Source of the DNA: Paenibacillus tundrae
Lineage (GTDB): Bacteria > Bacillota > Bacilli > Paenibacillales > Paenibacillaceae
Reading direction: 5' to 3'
NCBI RefSeq assembly: GCF_036884255.1
Contig: NZ_CP145605.1
Span: forward strand, 4,526,001-4,590,000
Length of the DNA stretch: 64,000 nucleotides
A program made the position numbers and the translations under genes. This document shows positions 25,532 through 34,988 of the stretch, piece by piece (the first letter of the stretch is position 1; each line of letters starts with the position of its first letter). The notes under the pieces are model-generated. The model was not told where the DNA came from. It was given only the letters and a program-made list of their open reading frames with translations, and ran no database searches.

Positions 25532-27052
25532 TTAAATAAGCGGGAGCCTGTCCGCAGCCGCCCCTCCCTTAAGTGGGGCTTCGTTTGCGATTACATTACA
25601 TAAGACACGCAGACCTTCACACAATCGTTCCATGTCCGTCACCGTAAAACAAATTCGCAAATTCGAAGTGTCCGGTTCCCTCACATAACAAGCTGAGCCA
25701 GGTAAAAAGGAAACGCCTGCAGCCAGCGCGTGCCTATGCAGTTCCCGCATATCTATACCATCGGGCAGTTGCAGCCACAGGTTCAACCCTCCATCTGGTA
25801 AGACCCAGAACATCCCTGGTGGTGCATAGGCTTCTAAGACAGCCGACGCTGCGCTCAGTCTAGCATACAGCTCATCTCGAAGCTGGCGGATATACGCGCT
25901 ATACTGATGCTGAATAAAGGATTGCAACGCTTTTTGAGTTAACAGAGGACTGCCTAGATCTGCAGTCGATTTGGCTGCCACCAGCCGCGTAAGAACACTT
26001 CCATCTGCGATAGCACAAGCCACACGACAGCCTGGTGATAATACTTTACTGAATGTTTTGAGGTATACGACATGCCCGGTTGAATCCATTGATTTAATGG
26101 AGGCAGGAGGTGGGTCGCGGAAATAAAGATCAGAAAACGGATCATCCTCCAGAATGAGGCAATGGTAGCTTTGAGCCAAATTCAGCAACTGCGCTCGCCT
26201 TTGCGCACTCATCGTGATCCCTGTGGGATTATGAAACGTTGGAACGGTATAGATTAACTTCGGCGGATGGGTATCGCATAACCGGGTCAACAGATCGATG
26301 CGCATCCCCTCGTCATCCATCGGTACGGTAATAATTTTGGCGCCTCTGCTCGTAAATACATCGATGGCTCCCGTATACGTCGGGGCTTCCATGTAAACCA
26401 CATCACCAGGCCCTACAAACGTCCGAGCCACCAAATCAATTCCCTGTTGCGTGCCGCTAGTAATTAACATGCGCTCAGGCATCACCTGCGAACCTCTCTC
26501 TGCAAAATGATCTGCAAACGTCTGGCGAAGCTCACGGTCTCCTTGGAAAGAACCATACGCAGCCATCCGTTCCGGATGATCTGAGGAGAGACGATACGCA
26601 CTCTCAATAATCTCCCGTGTAGGCAACAATTCAGGCTGAATAGCAGACATATGGAGTTCATACTGCACTTGTGGAGAAGTATCGAAATGTCGCCAAAGCT
26701 GAGCCCGAGGCAAATAATCAACCAATGCCATCTGCCAGTTCCACGGTGTATTTTTCTCCCCGTTTCCTTGCACTGGATACATCTTATCTATATTTTCGCT
26801 TCTCTCGGACTCCTGTACTCCCCGCACATAACAACCTTTGCCTTGAGAACACGTAATTAATTGAATCGCTTCAAGCTCCGCATACGCTTTGGACACCGTC
26901 ACTAAACTTACACCAAGGTCTGAGGTAAGCTTTCGGACGGATGGCAGACGGGTTCCTGGTTCAATAAGCCCAGATCGGATACGATCTGCAAGAGTAAGTG
27001 CAATCTGTATGTACAATTTGGTACGACTTCCCCGCTTCAGTTCGATATGCAT
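25532..27052 (-). CDS. MocR-type regulator: GntR DNA-binding domain fused to aminotransferase domain
   Basis: A 506-residue MocR/PdxR-family regulator. The N-terminal winged helix (about 1-85) has Y-I-Q-I-A-L-T-L-A-D-R-I-R-S-G and L-P-S-V-R-K-L. The C-terminal fold-type I aminotransferase-like domain contains G-T-Q-Q-G-I-D, Y-T-V-P-T-F-H-N-P-T-G and the PLP-lysine segment K-T-F-S-K-V-L-S-P-G. Such proteins sense PLP or an aldimine and often regulate the divergent neighbour, here an aminotransferase gene. Repeated TGTTAT/ATAACA boxes lie between the two. Start ATG has a weak site. Confidence 0.88.
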   Translation of the reverse strand: MHIELKRGSRTKLYIQIALTLADRIRSGLIEPGTRLPSVRKLTSDLGVSLVTVSKAYAELEAIQLITCSQGKGCYVRGVQESERSENIDKMYPVQGNGEKNTPWNWQMALVDYLPRAQLWRHFDTSPQVQYELHMSAIQPELLPTREIIESAYRLSSDHPERMAAYGSFQGDRELRQTFADHFAERGSQVMPERMLITSGTQQGIDLVARTFVGPGDVVYMEAPTYTGAIDVFTSRGAKIITVPMDDEGMRIDLLTRLCDTHPPKLIYTVPTFHNPTGITMSAQRRAQLLNLAQSYHCLILEDDPFSDLYFRDPPPASIKSMDSTGHVVYLKTFSKVLSPGCRVACAIADGSVLTRLVAAKSTADLGSPLLTQKALQSFIQHQYSAYIRQLRDELYARLSAASAVLEAYAPPGMFWVLPDGGLNLWLQLPDGIDMRELHRHALAAGVSFLPGSACYVREPDTSNLRICFTVTDMERLCEGLRVLCNVIANEAPLKGGAAADRLPLI

Positions 27053-27068
27053 TGTTCCCGTCCTCCCA

Positions 27069-27230
27069 ACTGTTATGATCTACATTTTACTGTTATACAG
27101 TTTCGGTCTATTATAGAATATAACATTACTATAAGTTCGTGTTCAAAGGTTCGTTTTCAGTACGAAGACGATGGAAAATGCTGCAAAACGAACTTTATGA
27201 AGCACCTCTATAACAGTGAATAACAGGAGA
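27069..27230. promoter_or_regulatory. Repeated ACTGTTAT / ATAACA boxes between mocR gene and aminotransferase gene
   Basis: ACTGTTAT occurs at 27070-27077 and again at 27089-27097 (direct repeat, about 20-base period). Its complement ATAACA appears near 27120, and ATAACAGTGAATAACAG at 27210-27226 gives two further copies 11 bases apart. MocR proteins are known to bind direct repeats near their own start, so these are candidate operators for the divergent pair. Binding is inferred, the repeats are seen. Confidence 0.5.
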
Positions 27231-27240
27231 TGAAAACACA

Positions 27241-28467
27241 ATGAATATCCCATGGTCTAAAATGGCACTAAACACACCGTCCTCTGTCGTTCGCGACATG
27301 TTGCAGGCAGCGCAAGCTCCGGGCATGATTTCATTAGCTGGAGGTTTACCCGCGCAATCATCATTCCCTCTGGAAGCGATTCGTGTCGCTTATGAAAAAG
27401 TATTTGCGTCCGGAGCATCTGCTCTTCAATATGCAGAAACGGAAGGATATCGTCCACTTCGTGCCAAAATCGCGGAGCGCCTCGAATCCAAAGGCATACC
27501 CGCTTCTCCAGATCATATGCTACTGACTACAGGATCTCAGCAATCCATTGACCTTGTATGTCGCATCCTGCTTGATCCGGGTGACCGCGTACTGGTTGAA
27601 TCACCAACCTATCTGGCTGCGCTTCAAGTGATTCATTCCTACCAGGCGATATCGCACGGTGTAAGCTGTGATGACGAAGGAATGCTGCCTGAATCATTAG
27701 AAGAACTGCTTCAATTGCATCGTCCAAAATTGGTTTACATCAACCCAACCTTCTCCAATCCTTCGGGTAAAGTGTGGAGCCGTGAAAGACGTCAGAAAGC
27801 GGTGGATCTTTGCCGGAAATACGGCGTCCTGATTCTAGAAGATGACCCGTATGGCGAAATTCGTTTTAACCCGGAAGAGCTGGACGCGCCCGCACTTGCA
27901 GAATTGGATGCTGCCTATGAAGGACCTTCCAACGTGATCTATACCAGCACCTTCTCCAAAACGGTTGCTCCTGGACTTCGTACAGGCTGGATCCTGGCTG
28001 CACCAGATATTGTTAAAATCGCGGCAAGAGCTAAACAGGGTGCCGATCTGCACTCTAGCAGCATCGACCAAAGGGCGCTTCATGCCCTGATGGAGACGTT
28101 TGATCTCGATGAGCATATTCGTGGAATTTCCGCTGATTATAAACAGCGCATGGAGAAAATGACTGAGCTGATGACAAAAAAAGCATGGGAAGGCATCTCG
28201 TGGAATTCACCACAAGGGGGAATGTTCCTCTGGCTCGAATTACCTGAATCGATGTCTGCCAGCAATCTGTTCACTTATGGCATTCAAGAAAAGGTATGTA
28301 TTGTTCCTGGTGATTCCTTCTACGCAGGTACGCCTGAGTTGAACCGGATGCGGATTAACTTTACCCACACTGATCCAGATCTGCTCCCTGAGGCTGTAGA
28401 ACGTATGGATCGCGCCATTAAACGCTGGCATGCTTCAGTACAATCCGATGCTACAGTGACCATGTAA
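27241..28467 (+). CDS. PLP-dependent aminotransferase (LysN/ARO8-type, fold type I)
   Basis: A 408-residue aminotransferase of the group annotated as 2-aminoadipate, aromatic or branched-chain transaminases. It has S-L-A-G-G-L-P near residue 36, T-G-S-Q-Q-S-I-D, Y-I-N-P-T-F-S-N-P-S-G, I-L-E-D-D-P-Y-G, and the PLP lysine in S-T-F-S-K-T-V-A-P-G-L-R-T-G-W. The end R-I-N-F-T-H fits the family. It starts at 27241 with AGGAG six to seven bases upstream. Divergent from a MocR regulator, which likely controls it in response to its substrate or PLP. The true substrate is not readable from sequence. Confidence 0.87.
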   Translation: MNIPWSKMALNTPSSVVRDMLQAAQAPGMISLAGGLPAQSSFPLEAIRVAYEKVFASGASALQYAETEGYRPLRAKIAERLESKGIPASPDHMLLTTGSQQSIDLVCRILLDPGDRVLVESPTYLAALQVIHSYQAISHGVSCDDEGMLPESLEELLQLHRPKLVYINPTFSNPSGKVWSRERRQKAVDLCRKYGVLILEDDPYGEIRFNPEELDAPALAELDAAYEGPSNVIYTSTFSKTVAPGLRTGWILAAPDIVKIAARAKQGADLHSSSIDQRALHALMETFDLDEHIRGISADYKQRMEKMTELMTKKAWEGISWNSPQGGMFLWLELPESMSASNLFTYGIQEKVCIVPGDSFYAGTPELNRMRINFTHTDPDLLPEAVERMDRAIKRWHASVQSDATVTM

Positions 28468-28473
28468 ATTCTG

Positions 28474-28509
28474 ATACTGGCATTTATATTGCAATATAAA
28501 TGCCAGTAT
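28474..28509. terminator. Perfect 36-base palindrome after the aminotransferase gene
   Basis: The sequence at 28474-28509 equals its own reverse complement (arms ATACTGGCATTTATATTG). It begins six bases after the aminotransferase stop. A long hairpin is certain in RNA from either strand, but no T run follows on the plus strand, so termination is plausible rather than shown. Confidence 0.6.
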
Positions 28510-28540
28510 TGCTCCCTTATCAATTGCAATGAATAAATGC

Positions 28541-28585
28541 AAAAAAATGGCGTCAGATTCCGTATAGATCGGATTCTGACGCCAT
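28541..28585 (-). terminator. Intrinsic terminator after rnpB
   Basis: A 16-bp stem with one mismatch (ATGGCGTCAGA...TCCG, arms 28547-28562 and 28570-28585) and, on the minus strand, a T7 run. It lies about 90 bases beyond the 3' end of the RNase P RNA. Confidence 0.85.
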
Positions 28586-28677
28586 CTCTGTTTATAACAC
28601 TAAAATTACGCTATGTTCATCATGAGAATTACCATTCACATGAATGAATTCCAAATGACTAGCTGTTGTTGCAGTTA

Positions 28678-29087
28678 GGAAAGCTTACCGTAAGCCGGGT
28701 TCTGTGCTCTTCGTGGTTCATACGGGAACTACCCTCCCACCACAAGCGACAATCATCTATCTAGGCCATACATTGCTGCACAGCTCAAGCGACCAACCTA
28801 GACACACCTCGGGCTAAGGCTGCCTCCTCCAAAGAGTCGACTGTGTCCCATTAGGTCTTGCTCCAGATGGGGTTTACCAGGAACGAAGTCACCAGCGTTC
28901 CTCGGGGTCTCTTACACCTCGGTTCCATCCTTGCCTGTGCCGGAGAATCCGGCCATCGGCGGTCCATTTCTGTGGCACTATCCTTCAACTCGCGCTGACT
29001 GGACGTTATCCAGCATCCTGCCCTGTGGAGCCCGGACTTTCCTCTCGTGGCAACAAGGCCACCAGCGATTGTCTGTCAAGCTTTCCG
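28678..29087 (-). ncRNA. rnpB: RNase P RNA component, class B
   Basis: Catalytic RNA of ribonuclease P, which matures the 5' ends of tRNAs. Read on the minus strand it contains the universal segment GAGGAAAGTCCGGGCTC near the 5' end and the matching conserved 3' regions, including ACAGAA and CCCGGCTTACGG. Terminal sequences GGAAAGCTT (5') and AAGCTTTCC (3') pair as helix P1. Length of about 410 bases matches Bacillus-type RNase P RNA. Its -35/-10 lie directly upstream at 29102-29130 and its terminator at 28541-28585, so it is an independent gene between two protein genes. Confidence 0.95.
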
Positions 29088-29101
29088 AAACAACATTACA
29101 T

Positions 29102-29130
29102 AGTATACAAGGATTTCAGTTTACAAACAA
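29102..29130 (-). promoter_or_regulatory. Sigma-A promoter of rnpB
   Basis: On the minus strand TTGTTT (29130-29125), a 17-base spacer, and TATACT (29107-29102); initiation near 29095, just before the RNA 5' end. Confidence 0.75.
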
Positions 29131-29166
29131 GCTTAATATTAATGGAAGCATTGGGAACAGGCATGT

Positions 29167-30282
29167 TTAGAGAAAACGGAATACTTCTGTATTTACCTCT
29201 GATGCTGTTACCTGTGTTTCATAACGTTTAAGGTCTAAGCGCTCCCGCAGCCAATCAGCTGTTTTGGGTTTCATAATTTTCTCGGCATTATGTCCAACAT
29301 CAATGATACACATGCCTGCCATTAATGCATCGTGAGCTGTATGATAATCTATATCCCCAGTTACGATGACATCTGCTCCTTTGAAACGTGCCGTAAGTGT
29401 ATAACGGCTACCTGAGCCACCAAGAACAGCCGCCTTTTTCACTTTACGGTTCAAGTCTCCCACCACTCGGACGTGAGACACGTTCAGTTGGGTCTTCACG
29501 ACGTCGACCAGCTCACCGAGTGTCATCGATTGTTTGAGTGGTCCCAAGCGCCCCAGACCAAGCGTACGCCCTTTTAAATCCATAGGGTATAGATCGTATG
29601 CTACTTCTTCATAAGGATGTGCCTTCAACATTGCTTGTATAACTTGACTGCGCAGACTTTGGGGCACAATCGTCTCGATACGCATTTCCTCTACACGTTC
29701 CATCTGCCCCTGTGTACCAATAAAAGGCTGCGTGCCTTCTCCAGGTACAAATGTACCTGTGCCTTCCGTATTGAAGCTACACTTATTATACTGCCCAATG
29801 CTGCCAGCACCAGCTTCTAGAATAGCGTTCAATACTTGTTCATGATGTGTACGAGGAACGAATACCGCCAGCTTGAAAAGATGATCCGTATGTACATCTT
29901 CCAGTGACTCTCTGCTATCGATTCCGATCGCTTCCGCCATCCAATCGTTCATACCACCCTCTGCTACGTCTAGGTTCGTATGACTGATGTACACAGCAAT
30001 ATCATGCTTAATCAGCTTTTCGTACAATTTTCCCATAGGTGTATCGGTTGTTAGTGATTTAACTGGACGGAATATAATAGCATGATGCGCAATAATGAGA
30101 TTGGCACCGATGCGAATTGCTTCCTCGACCACTTCATCAGTGACATCCAATGCAACAAGAACATGTTTAATTTCCTTTTGCAGACTTCCCAGCTGCAGAC
30201 CGATCCGGTCATCAGGTACAGCTAAATGTTTGGGAGCGAGTTGCTCCATCAATTGAATTACAGCTTGACCTTTGGCAAACAT
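29167..30282 (-). CDS. yqfO: Nif3-like dinuclear metal-centre protein (YqfO)
   Basis: A 371-residue NIF3/DUF34 family protein, which forms hexameric toroids with a dinuclear metal centre. Family segments are N-terminal I-A-H-H-A-I-I-F (metal-binding His) and N-L-D-V-A-E-G-G, a central inserted PII/CutA-like domain (about residues 130-235; H-P-Y-E-E-V-A-Y-D), and C-terminal G-D-I-D-Y-H-T-A-H-D-A. Length and insert match B. subtilis YqfO. It overlaps the trmK gene by 25 bases, with AGGAGG before the ATG, implying coupled translation. Biochemical function is still debated. Confidence 0.9.
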   Translation of the reverse strand: MFAKGQAVIQLMEQLAPKHLAVPDDRIGLQLGSLQKEIKHVLVALDVTDEVVEEAIRIGANLIIAHHAIIFRPVKSLTTDTPMGKLYEKLIKHDIAVYISHTNLDVAEGGMNDWMAEAIGIDSRESLEDVHTDHLFKLAVFVPRTHHEQVLNAILEAGAGSIGQYNKCSFNTEGTGTFVPGEGTQPFIGTQGQMERVEEMRIETIVPQSLRSQVIQAMLKAHPYEEVAYDLYPMDLKGRTLGLGRLGPLKQSMTLGELVDVVKTQLNVSHVRVVGDLNRKVKKAAVLGGSGSRYTLTARFKGADVIVTGDIDYHTAHDALMAGMCIIDVGHNAEKIMKPKTADWLRERLDLKRYETQVTASEVNTEVFRFL

Positions 30283-31016
30283 GCCAATACCTCCTTCAAA
30301 TTCGCAATCAGTCGTTCAACATCCGCAGCCTTCTCTCGAGCAGATTCCTGATCCGATTTCATGATCGACTGTACTACGCCCTGCAGCTTAACGATTTCAC
30401 TTTCCCATTTGGCGAAAAATACGTCTGTTGGTTGATCTACCAGATATGGCCCCATGCGAAGCAAAATTTCCTCCGTCAACTCTACACCATTTGTGAGGGG
30501 ACGAGGCTTGTATACTTCTTCATTCGCAATAGGACTACTCGCTTGTGGCATAGCCGTGATAATTTCGTAGATCTTCCCATCTTCCTCGAGCAGTCTCTCC
30601 GCTACGACCACCCAGTTGTGAGCTAGAAGCCACCGTCTCAAGATATCCTCGCCTACGTTGGGTTGCAGCACAAGCAGGCTAACCCCTTCTAACTTGGACA
30701 CACCGCGATCCAGAATGGATGCAATTAATGCTCCGCCCATACCAGCAATTGTAATCACGTCCACTTCACCGGGCTCGATTACATCAAGACCGTCCCCGCG
30801 ACGAACCGTAATTTTCTCTTGCAGACCTGCATCACTCACTTGTTTCCGCGCTGCTTCATAAGGTCCGGGATTCACTTCACCAGCGATTGCGCTGACAACG
30901 TTACCGCTGCGAACAGCTGCTACAGGTAACAACGCATGGTCTGAACCAATATCCGCTAAACGGCTTCCCTCCGGAATTTGTACACGTATTTGCTCTAAAC
31001 GATTCGAAAGTTTCAT
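30258..31016 (-). CDS. trmK: tRNA (adenine-22-N1)-methyltransferase
   Basis: SAM-dependent methylation of A22 in tRNA. The 252-residue protein has a Rossmann-type domain with the SAM motif L-A-D-I-G-S-D-H-A-L-L near residue 20, G-E-V-N-P-G-P-Y and T-I-A-G-M-G-G motifs, and a helical C-terminal part, as in B. subtilis YqfN/TrmK. Start ATG at 31016 gives M-K-L-S-N-R-L-E, the family N-terminus; AGGTG is four bases upstream and the longer open frame has no support. Adjacent to yqfO and downstream of sigA, the conserved order, though cccA that lies between them in B. subtilis is missing here. Confidence 0.9.
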   Translation of the reverse strand: MKLSNRLEQIRVQIPEGSRLADIGSDHALLPVAAVRSGNVVSAIAGEVNPGPYEAARKQVSDAGLQEKITVRRGDGLDVIEPGEVDVITIAGMGGALIASILDRGVSKLEGVSLLVLQPNVGEDILRRWLLAHNWVVVAERLLEEDGKIYEIITAMPQASSPIANEEVYKPRPLTNGVELTEEILLRMGPYLVDQPTDVFFAKWESEIVKLQGVVQSIMKSDQESAREKAADVERLIANLKEVLACLPKVKL

Positions 31017-31140
31017 GACACACCTACACCATTCATTTAATTTATTGATTTGCATTGAACAACGAAAAGCGATAAAATAAAATCCAATCAAACATTTCAA
31101 GGATGAATTACCAAAACCAAGAAATTAAGACGTTCAATTT

Positions 31141-31190
31141 AAAAATAAAGGAGACCCCGCAGCCGCGTTAGCGTCTTGCGGAAAGTCTCC
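31141..31190 (-). terminator. Intrinsic terminator after sigA
   Basis: GGAGAC and GTCTCC with inner CCGCA/TGCGG pairing form a long imperfect stem; on the minus strand TTTATTTTT follows. Starts ten bases after the sigA stop. Confidence 0.75.
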
Positions 31191-31200
31191 CAAAGTGTTG

Positions 31201-32340
31201 TTATTCGAGGAAATCCTTGAGTCGTTTACTGCGACTCGGGTGACGCAACTTACGAAGAGCTTTGGCTTCGATCTGACGAATCCGCTCACGCGTAACGCCA
31301 AATACTTTGCCGACTTCTTCGAGTGTTCTCGTCCGTCCATCATCGAGACCGAAGCGTAGACGTAGTACATTTTCTTCCCGTTCAGTCAATGTATCCAGAA
31401 CATCCTCAAGTTGCTCTTTCAACAGTTCATACGCGGCAGCATCAGCAGGAGCCAATGCCTCCTGATCCTCGATGAAATCACCCAGATGGGAATCATCTTC
31501 CTCACCAATTGGTGTTTCAAGGGAAACCGGTTCTTGTGCAATCTTCGTAATTTCACGCACTTTCTCAACACTCAGATCCATTTCAGCTGCGATTTCTTCT
31601 GGTGTTGGTTCACGCCCAAGCTCTTGTAATAGCTGACGGGATACCCGGATCAGCTTATTAATCGTTTCTACCATGTGTACAGGGATACGAATTGTCCGTG
31701 CTTGGTCAGCAATGGCACGAGTAATCGCTTGGCGAATCCACCATGTCGCGTACGTACTGAACTTGTAACCTTTTTTGTGGTCGAACTTCTCAACCGCTTT
31801 GATCAGACCCATGTTACCTTCTTGAATCAGATCGAGGAACAACATGCCGCGTCCAACATAACGTTTAGCTATGCTGACAACGAGTCGCAAGTTGGCTTCA
31901 GCCAAACGACGCTTGGCTTCCTCGTCCCCATTCTCAATCCGTTTAGCCAGTTCTACCTCATCGTCTGCGGACAATAGCGGGACACGACCAATTTCTTTGA
32001 GATACATACGAACAGGGTCATTGATTTTGATGCCTGGCGGCAAGCTCAGATCATCATCAAAGTGGAACTCATCGCCCTCTTCTCTGTTGTTGTTTTCCGA
32101 ATCCTCGCTCGGACGAAGTGTTACCTCTTCATCATTCTCGTTAACAACATCAATACCAAGATCGCTCAATTGCTCATAGAACTCATCCATTTGCTCTGCA
32201 TCCTGCTCAAACGGGGAGAGTTTTTCAATAATTTCCTTGTAATTTAGCGAAGCTCTTTTCTTACCTGATTCAATCAATTGATCTTTAACCTGATCCAGCG
32301 TCAATTCTGTCTCTAGTTCAGTATGCTGATCATTCGCCAT
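31201..32340 (-). CDS. sigA: Primary sigma factor SigA (RpoD)
   Basis: Housekeeping sigma-70 factor. The 379-residue protein has region 1.1, an acidic linker (about 70-105), region 1.2/2.1 ([11 protein letters not shown]), region 2 with [14 protein letters not shown], region 3 (E-P-T-P-E-E-I-A) and region 4.2 with [10 protein letters not shown]. Short region 1 as in B. subtilis SigA. Downstream of dnaG with 43 bases between them, in the conserved yqxD-dnaG-sigA macromolecular synthesis cluster. Confidence 0.97.
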   Translation of the reverse strand: MANDQHTELETELTLDQVKDQLIESGKKRASLNYKEIIEKLSPFEQDAEQMDEFYEQLSDLGIDVVNENDEEVTLRPSEDSENNNREEGDEFHFDDDLSLPPGIKINDPVRMYLKEIGRVPLLSADDEVELAKRIENGDEEAKRRLAEANLRLVVSIAKRYVGRGMLFLDLIQEGNMGLIKAVEKFDHKKGYKFSTYATWWIRQAITRAIADQARTIRIPVHMVETINKLIRVSRQLLQELGREPTPEEIAAEMDLSVEKVREITKIAQEPVSLETPIGEEDDSHLGDFIEDQEALAPADAAAYELLKEQLEDVLDTLTEREENVLRLRFGLDDGRTRTLEEVGKVFGVTRERIRQIEAKALRKLRHPSRSKRLKDFLE

Positions 32341-32383
32341 AATTCGACTCCCTCCTCCCTAGAAACATCCAACACACAGACGT

Positions 32384-34204
32384 TCACTGTCTCTCTAGGG
32401 CAATCATTTCAATTGCAATTTGTGCCGCACGTACTGAATCACCTGCACGCTCTGCAGCAATCATTTCTTCTTTCTTCAAGTCGTACTCTTTCTTACGCGG
32501 ATACTTCAGCACTTCTCTGATGCAATCGTCGAGTACTTGAACACTCCATTCACCCGGACCATCCATCATCGAGATTGAACTGACTGTCTTCTCAAGGCGG
32601 TCATCATGCAGCGAAGACATGAAGCGGCTCGTATCCGGCGGTTTGCCTTGCGCATAGTAGGCATATAGATAAGCAGCAATAGCTGCATGATCATCCAAGT
32701 TAAAAGCTTCACCAAGATGCTCGTTAACGTACTGTGCAGCCTCGTCGTCCTGAAGCATCCAGGCGAGCAGCTTACGCTCAGCAGCGTGATAAGCCGGCAA
32801 CAGATTAGGTGTAGGCACCTGCCTATTTTGTTGCCTACCATTATTCCACCTTTTCGAATTATTATCCCCAAACTGCTCGTTATTTTTCATGGCTTCTCGC
32901 TCTTCGTTGCACTCCTGCTTCAATGTTTCAAACGAAACGTCGACTTCGGCAGCAAGCTCACGAAGGTAAACTTCCCGTTCTGTTGGGGAAGGCAAAGGCG
33001 CAATGAGTTTCACAGCTTCCTTTGAATAAGCGATTTGTCCGCCACCTTCTAGCAGTATATGGTTTTTCTTAAGGTTTATAAGCTTAAATTTTGTTGTCGT
33101 TACGGCACCATCTATAATCTGATTCCGGAATCGTTCGCCACCATGCTTGCGAATAAAATCATCCGGGTCAAGCCCTTCGGGAATGAGTGCTACCTTAACT
33201 TGCAGCCCCGCTTCCTCAAGAATAGGGAAGTTTTTGAGCGCCGCAGCCTGTCCTGCTCGATCGCCGTCATAACAGATAACGACCTCATCGCACATGCCTT
33301 TCAGCATTAAAGCCTGATTCTCGGTAAGTGCGGTTCCCATAGCTGCTATACCGTTCTGGATGTCTTGATCCCAAGCGGAGATAACGTCACCGTATCCTTC
33401 GAATAGTATAGCTTGTCTTTGTTTACGAATTGCATTCTTGGCATGATGCAGGTTGTAGAGAACTCGGCTTTTATTGAACAACCGGGTTTCCGGAGAGTTA
33501 AGATATTTAGGCTGTCCATCTCCCAAAATGCGACCCGCAAATGCAATTGGCTTACCGCTCCTGCCATTAATCGGGAACATCACTCTGTCACGGAATCGAT
33601 CGACATAACCTTGACCTTCGTTTCTCTGTGACAGAAGGCCACCCTTCTCCATCTCTTCAAGCGGAAAATTGCGTTTCTCCAAAAATTGAACCACCGTATC
33701 CCAGCGATTAGGTGCATAACCGATCTGGAAATGGTCAATCAGCTTGTCATTGAAGCCCCTTGAGCGTAAATAATCCATAGCCGCTTTGCCATGCTCTGTA
33801 TTTTTCAATAAGAAATGATACAGCTTCGCGGTAAGCTCGTATGCCTCCAGCAGACGCTCAGTCTCCGGATTCACATGAGCAGATTCACGCCCTTGCCAGT
33901 CACCCATAGAAATATGGCTTTCTTCTGCCATCGTCTTAACAGCCTCGGGAAAGGATAACCCTTCGATTTCCATCCTAAATTTGATGGCATTTCCACCCGT
34001 GCCACAGCCGTAGCAATAGAAAATTTGTTTCTCTGGTGTAACTGTAAACGAAGGCGTCTTCTCAGAATGAAAAGGGCAGAGGCCTTTCATATATTTCCCC
34101 TGCTTGGTCAGATGCACAAATCGGCTCACCGTATCGACAATATCATTCTGCTGTAACACCGATTCAATAATACTTTCGGGTATACCGCCTTGTCCGGTAC
34201 TCAT
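32384..34204 (-). CDS. dnaG: DNA primase
   Basis: Synthesises RNA primers for replication forks. The 606-residue protein has an N-terminal CHC2 zinc ribbon (Cys43, His46, Cys64, Cys67), an RNA polymerase domain with TOPRIM motifs (F-E-G-Y-G-D near residue 273 and C-Y-D-G-D-R-A-G), and a C-terminal helicase-binding region. Length is normal. Upstream of sigA, downstream of yqxD, as in most Bacillota. Confidence 0.96.
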   Translation of the reverse strand: MSTGQGGIPESIIESVLQQNDIVDTVSRFVHLTKQGKYMKGLCPFHSEKTPSFTVTPEKQIFYCYGCGTGGNAIKFRMEIEGLSFPEAVKTMAEESHISMGDWQGRESAHVNPETERLLEAYELTAKLYHFLLKNTEHGKAAMDYLRSRGFNDKLIDHFQIGYAPNRWDTVVQFLEKRNFPLEEMEKGGLLSQRNEGQGYVDRFRDRVMFPINGRSGKPIAFAGRILGDGQPKYLNSPETRLFNKSRVLYNLHHAKNAIRKQRQAILFEGYGDVISAWDQDIQNGIAAMGTALTENQALMLKGMCDEVVICYDGDRAGQAAALKNFPILEEAGLQVKVALIPEGLDPDDFIRKHGGERFRNQIIDGAVTTTKFKLINLKKNHILLEGGGQIAYSKEAVKLIAPLPSPTEREVYLRELAAEVDVSFETLKQECNEEREAMKNNEQFGDNNSKRWNNGRQQNRQVPTPNLLPAYHAAERKLLAWMLQDDEAAQYVNEHLGEAFNLDDHAAIAAYLYAYYAQGKPPDTSRFMSSLHDDRLEKTVSSISMMDGPGEWSVQVLDDCIREVLKYPRKKEYDLKKEEMIAAERAGDSVRAAQIAIEMIALERQ

Positions 34205-34251
34205 CTCTGGCCACCTTCATCTCTTTAGCACGTAAATATAATTCGATAAAC

Positions 34252-34740
34252 TTACACATTCTCCTGCAAATCTTTTAAAAGTTTTGTCAGTTTATGTTGA
34301 AATATTTCACGATCCTGCTCTGTGAAAGGCTTTGGCCCTTTCCCATAGTGACCTCTTTTTCGCGCTTTAGCCGCAGTGTGGCGGGAATCAAGCATGAAAT
34401 CAATGTCACGATCGTTAAACTCACGACCACGAAATGATAAAACATAACAACGCTTGCCTAACGCGAGCGCAGCCAAACCATAATCCTGTGTAATGACCAC
34501 ATCGCAAGGCTTAATATGATTAGCAATATATAGGTCAGCGCTTTGGTCACTACGATCTACCTGCACCGTTCGTACCCCTTCTCCACCTTGAAGCAGATGG
34601 TCAAAAGAAGACACCAGCAGCACAGGAATTTTGAAACGGCGAGCCGTTTCCGCAATCTCGGCCTTAACCGGGCAAGCATCGCCATCCACAACAATGTGGC
34701 GTACATTCAACTCACTCAATCCCAGACCACCCAGCTTCAT
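34252..34740 (-). CDS. yqxD: YaiI/YqxD family protein (DUF188)
   Basis: A 162-residue NYN-like protein with the family start V-V-D-G-D-A-C-P-V-K and segments V-I-T-Q-D-Y-G-L-A, A-L-G-K-R and the basic stretch R-K-R-G-H-Y-G-K-G-P-K-P-F. Fold suggests a PIN/NYN nuclease-like domain, but activity is not established. The start is doubtful: the ATG at 34740 has no clear site, while TTG at 34719 (L-S-E-L-N) has GGTGG before it and would be closer to the family N-terminus. First gene of the yqxD-dnaG-sigA cluster. Confidence 0.85.
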   Translation of the reverse strand: MKLGGLGLSELNVRHIVVDGDACPVKAEIAETARRFKIPVLLVSSFDHLLQGGEGVRTVQVDRSDQSADLYIANHIKPCDVVITQDYGLAALALGKRCYVLSFRGREFNDRDIDFMLDSRHTAAKARKRGHYGKGPKPFTEQDREIFQHKLTKLLKDLQENV

Positions 34741-34856
34741 AAAGTTCGCATGTTGTCATCATGTCTAGATGCAAAATGCACAAAATAAACTGCATATTGT
34801 TATATACGACCTTAGTTAGGCGAAATCCTTCTGACGAGTCAACGTAAATCAAAGGC

Positions 34857-34904
34857 TAAAATACGGAACAGGTGTTTAAAATAAATTTCACAACCCGTTC
34901 CGTA
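34857..34904 (-). terminator. Terminator after glyS
   Basis: TACGGAAC and GTTCCGTA arms with an A+T-rich loop, followed on the minus strand by TTTTAG. Starts about 85 bases past the stop at 34989. Confidence 0.65.
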
Positions 34905-34988
34905 TATTTATACCCTGTTATATCCCGCTTTAATACTGAAATTGTGCTTTGTCTCTGAACCACTTGGTCTAAGCGCTCAGAAGTAGAA

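Noticed and set aside
28931-29170. Plus-strand frames over the RNase P RNA
   Set aside because: The region is rnpB on the minus strand with a matching promoter and terminator.
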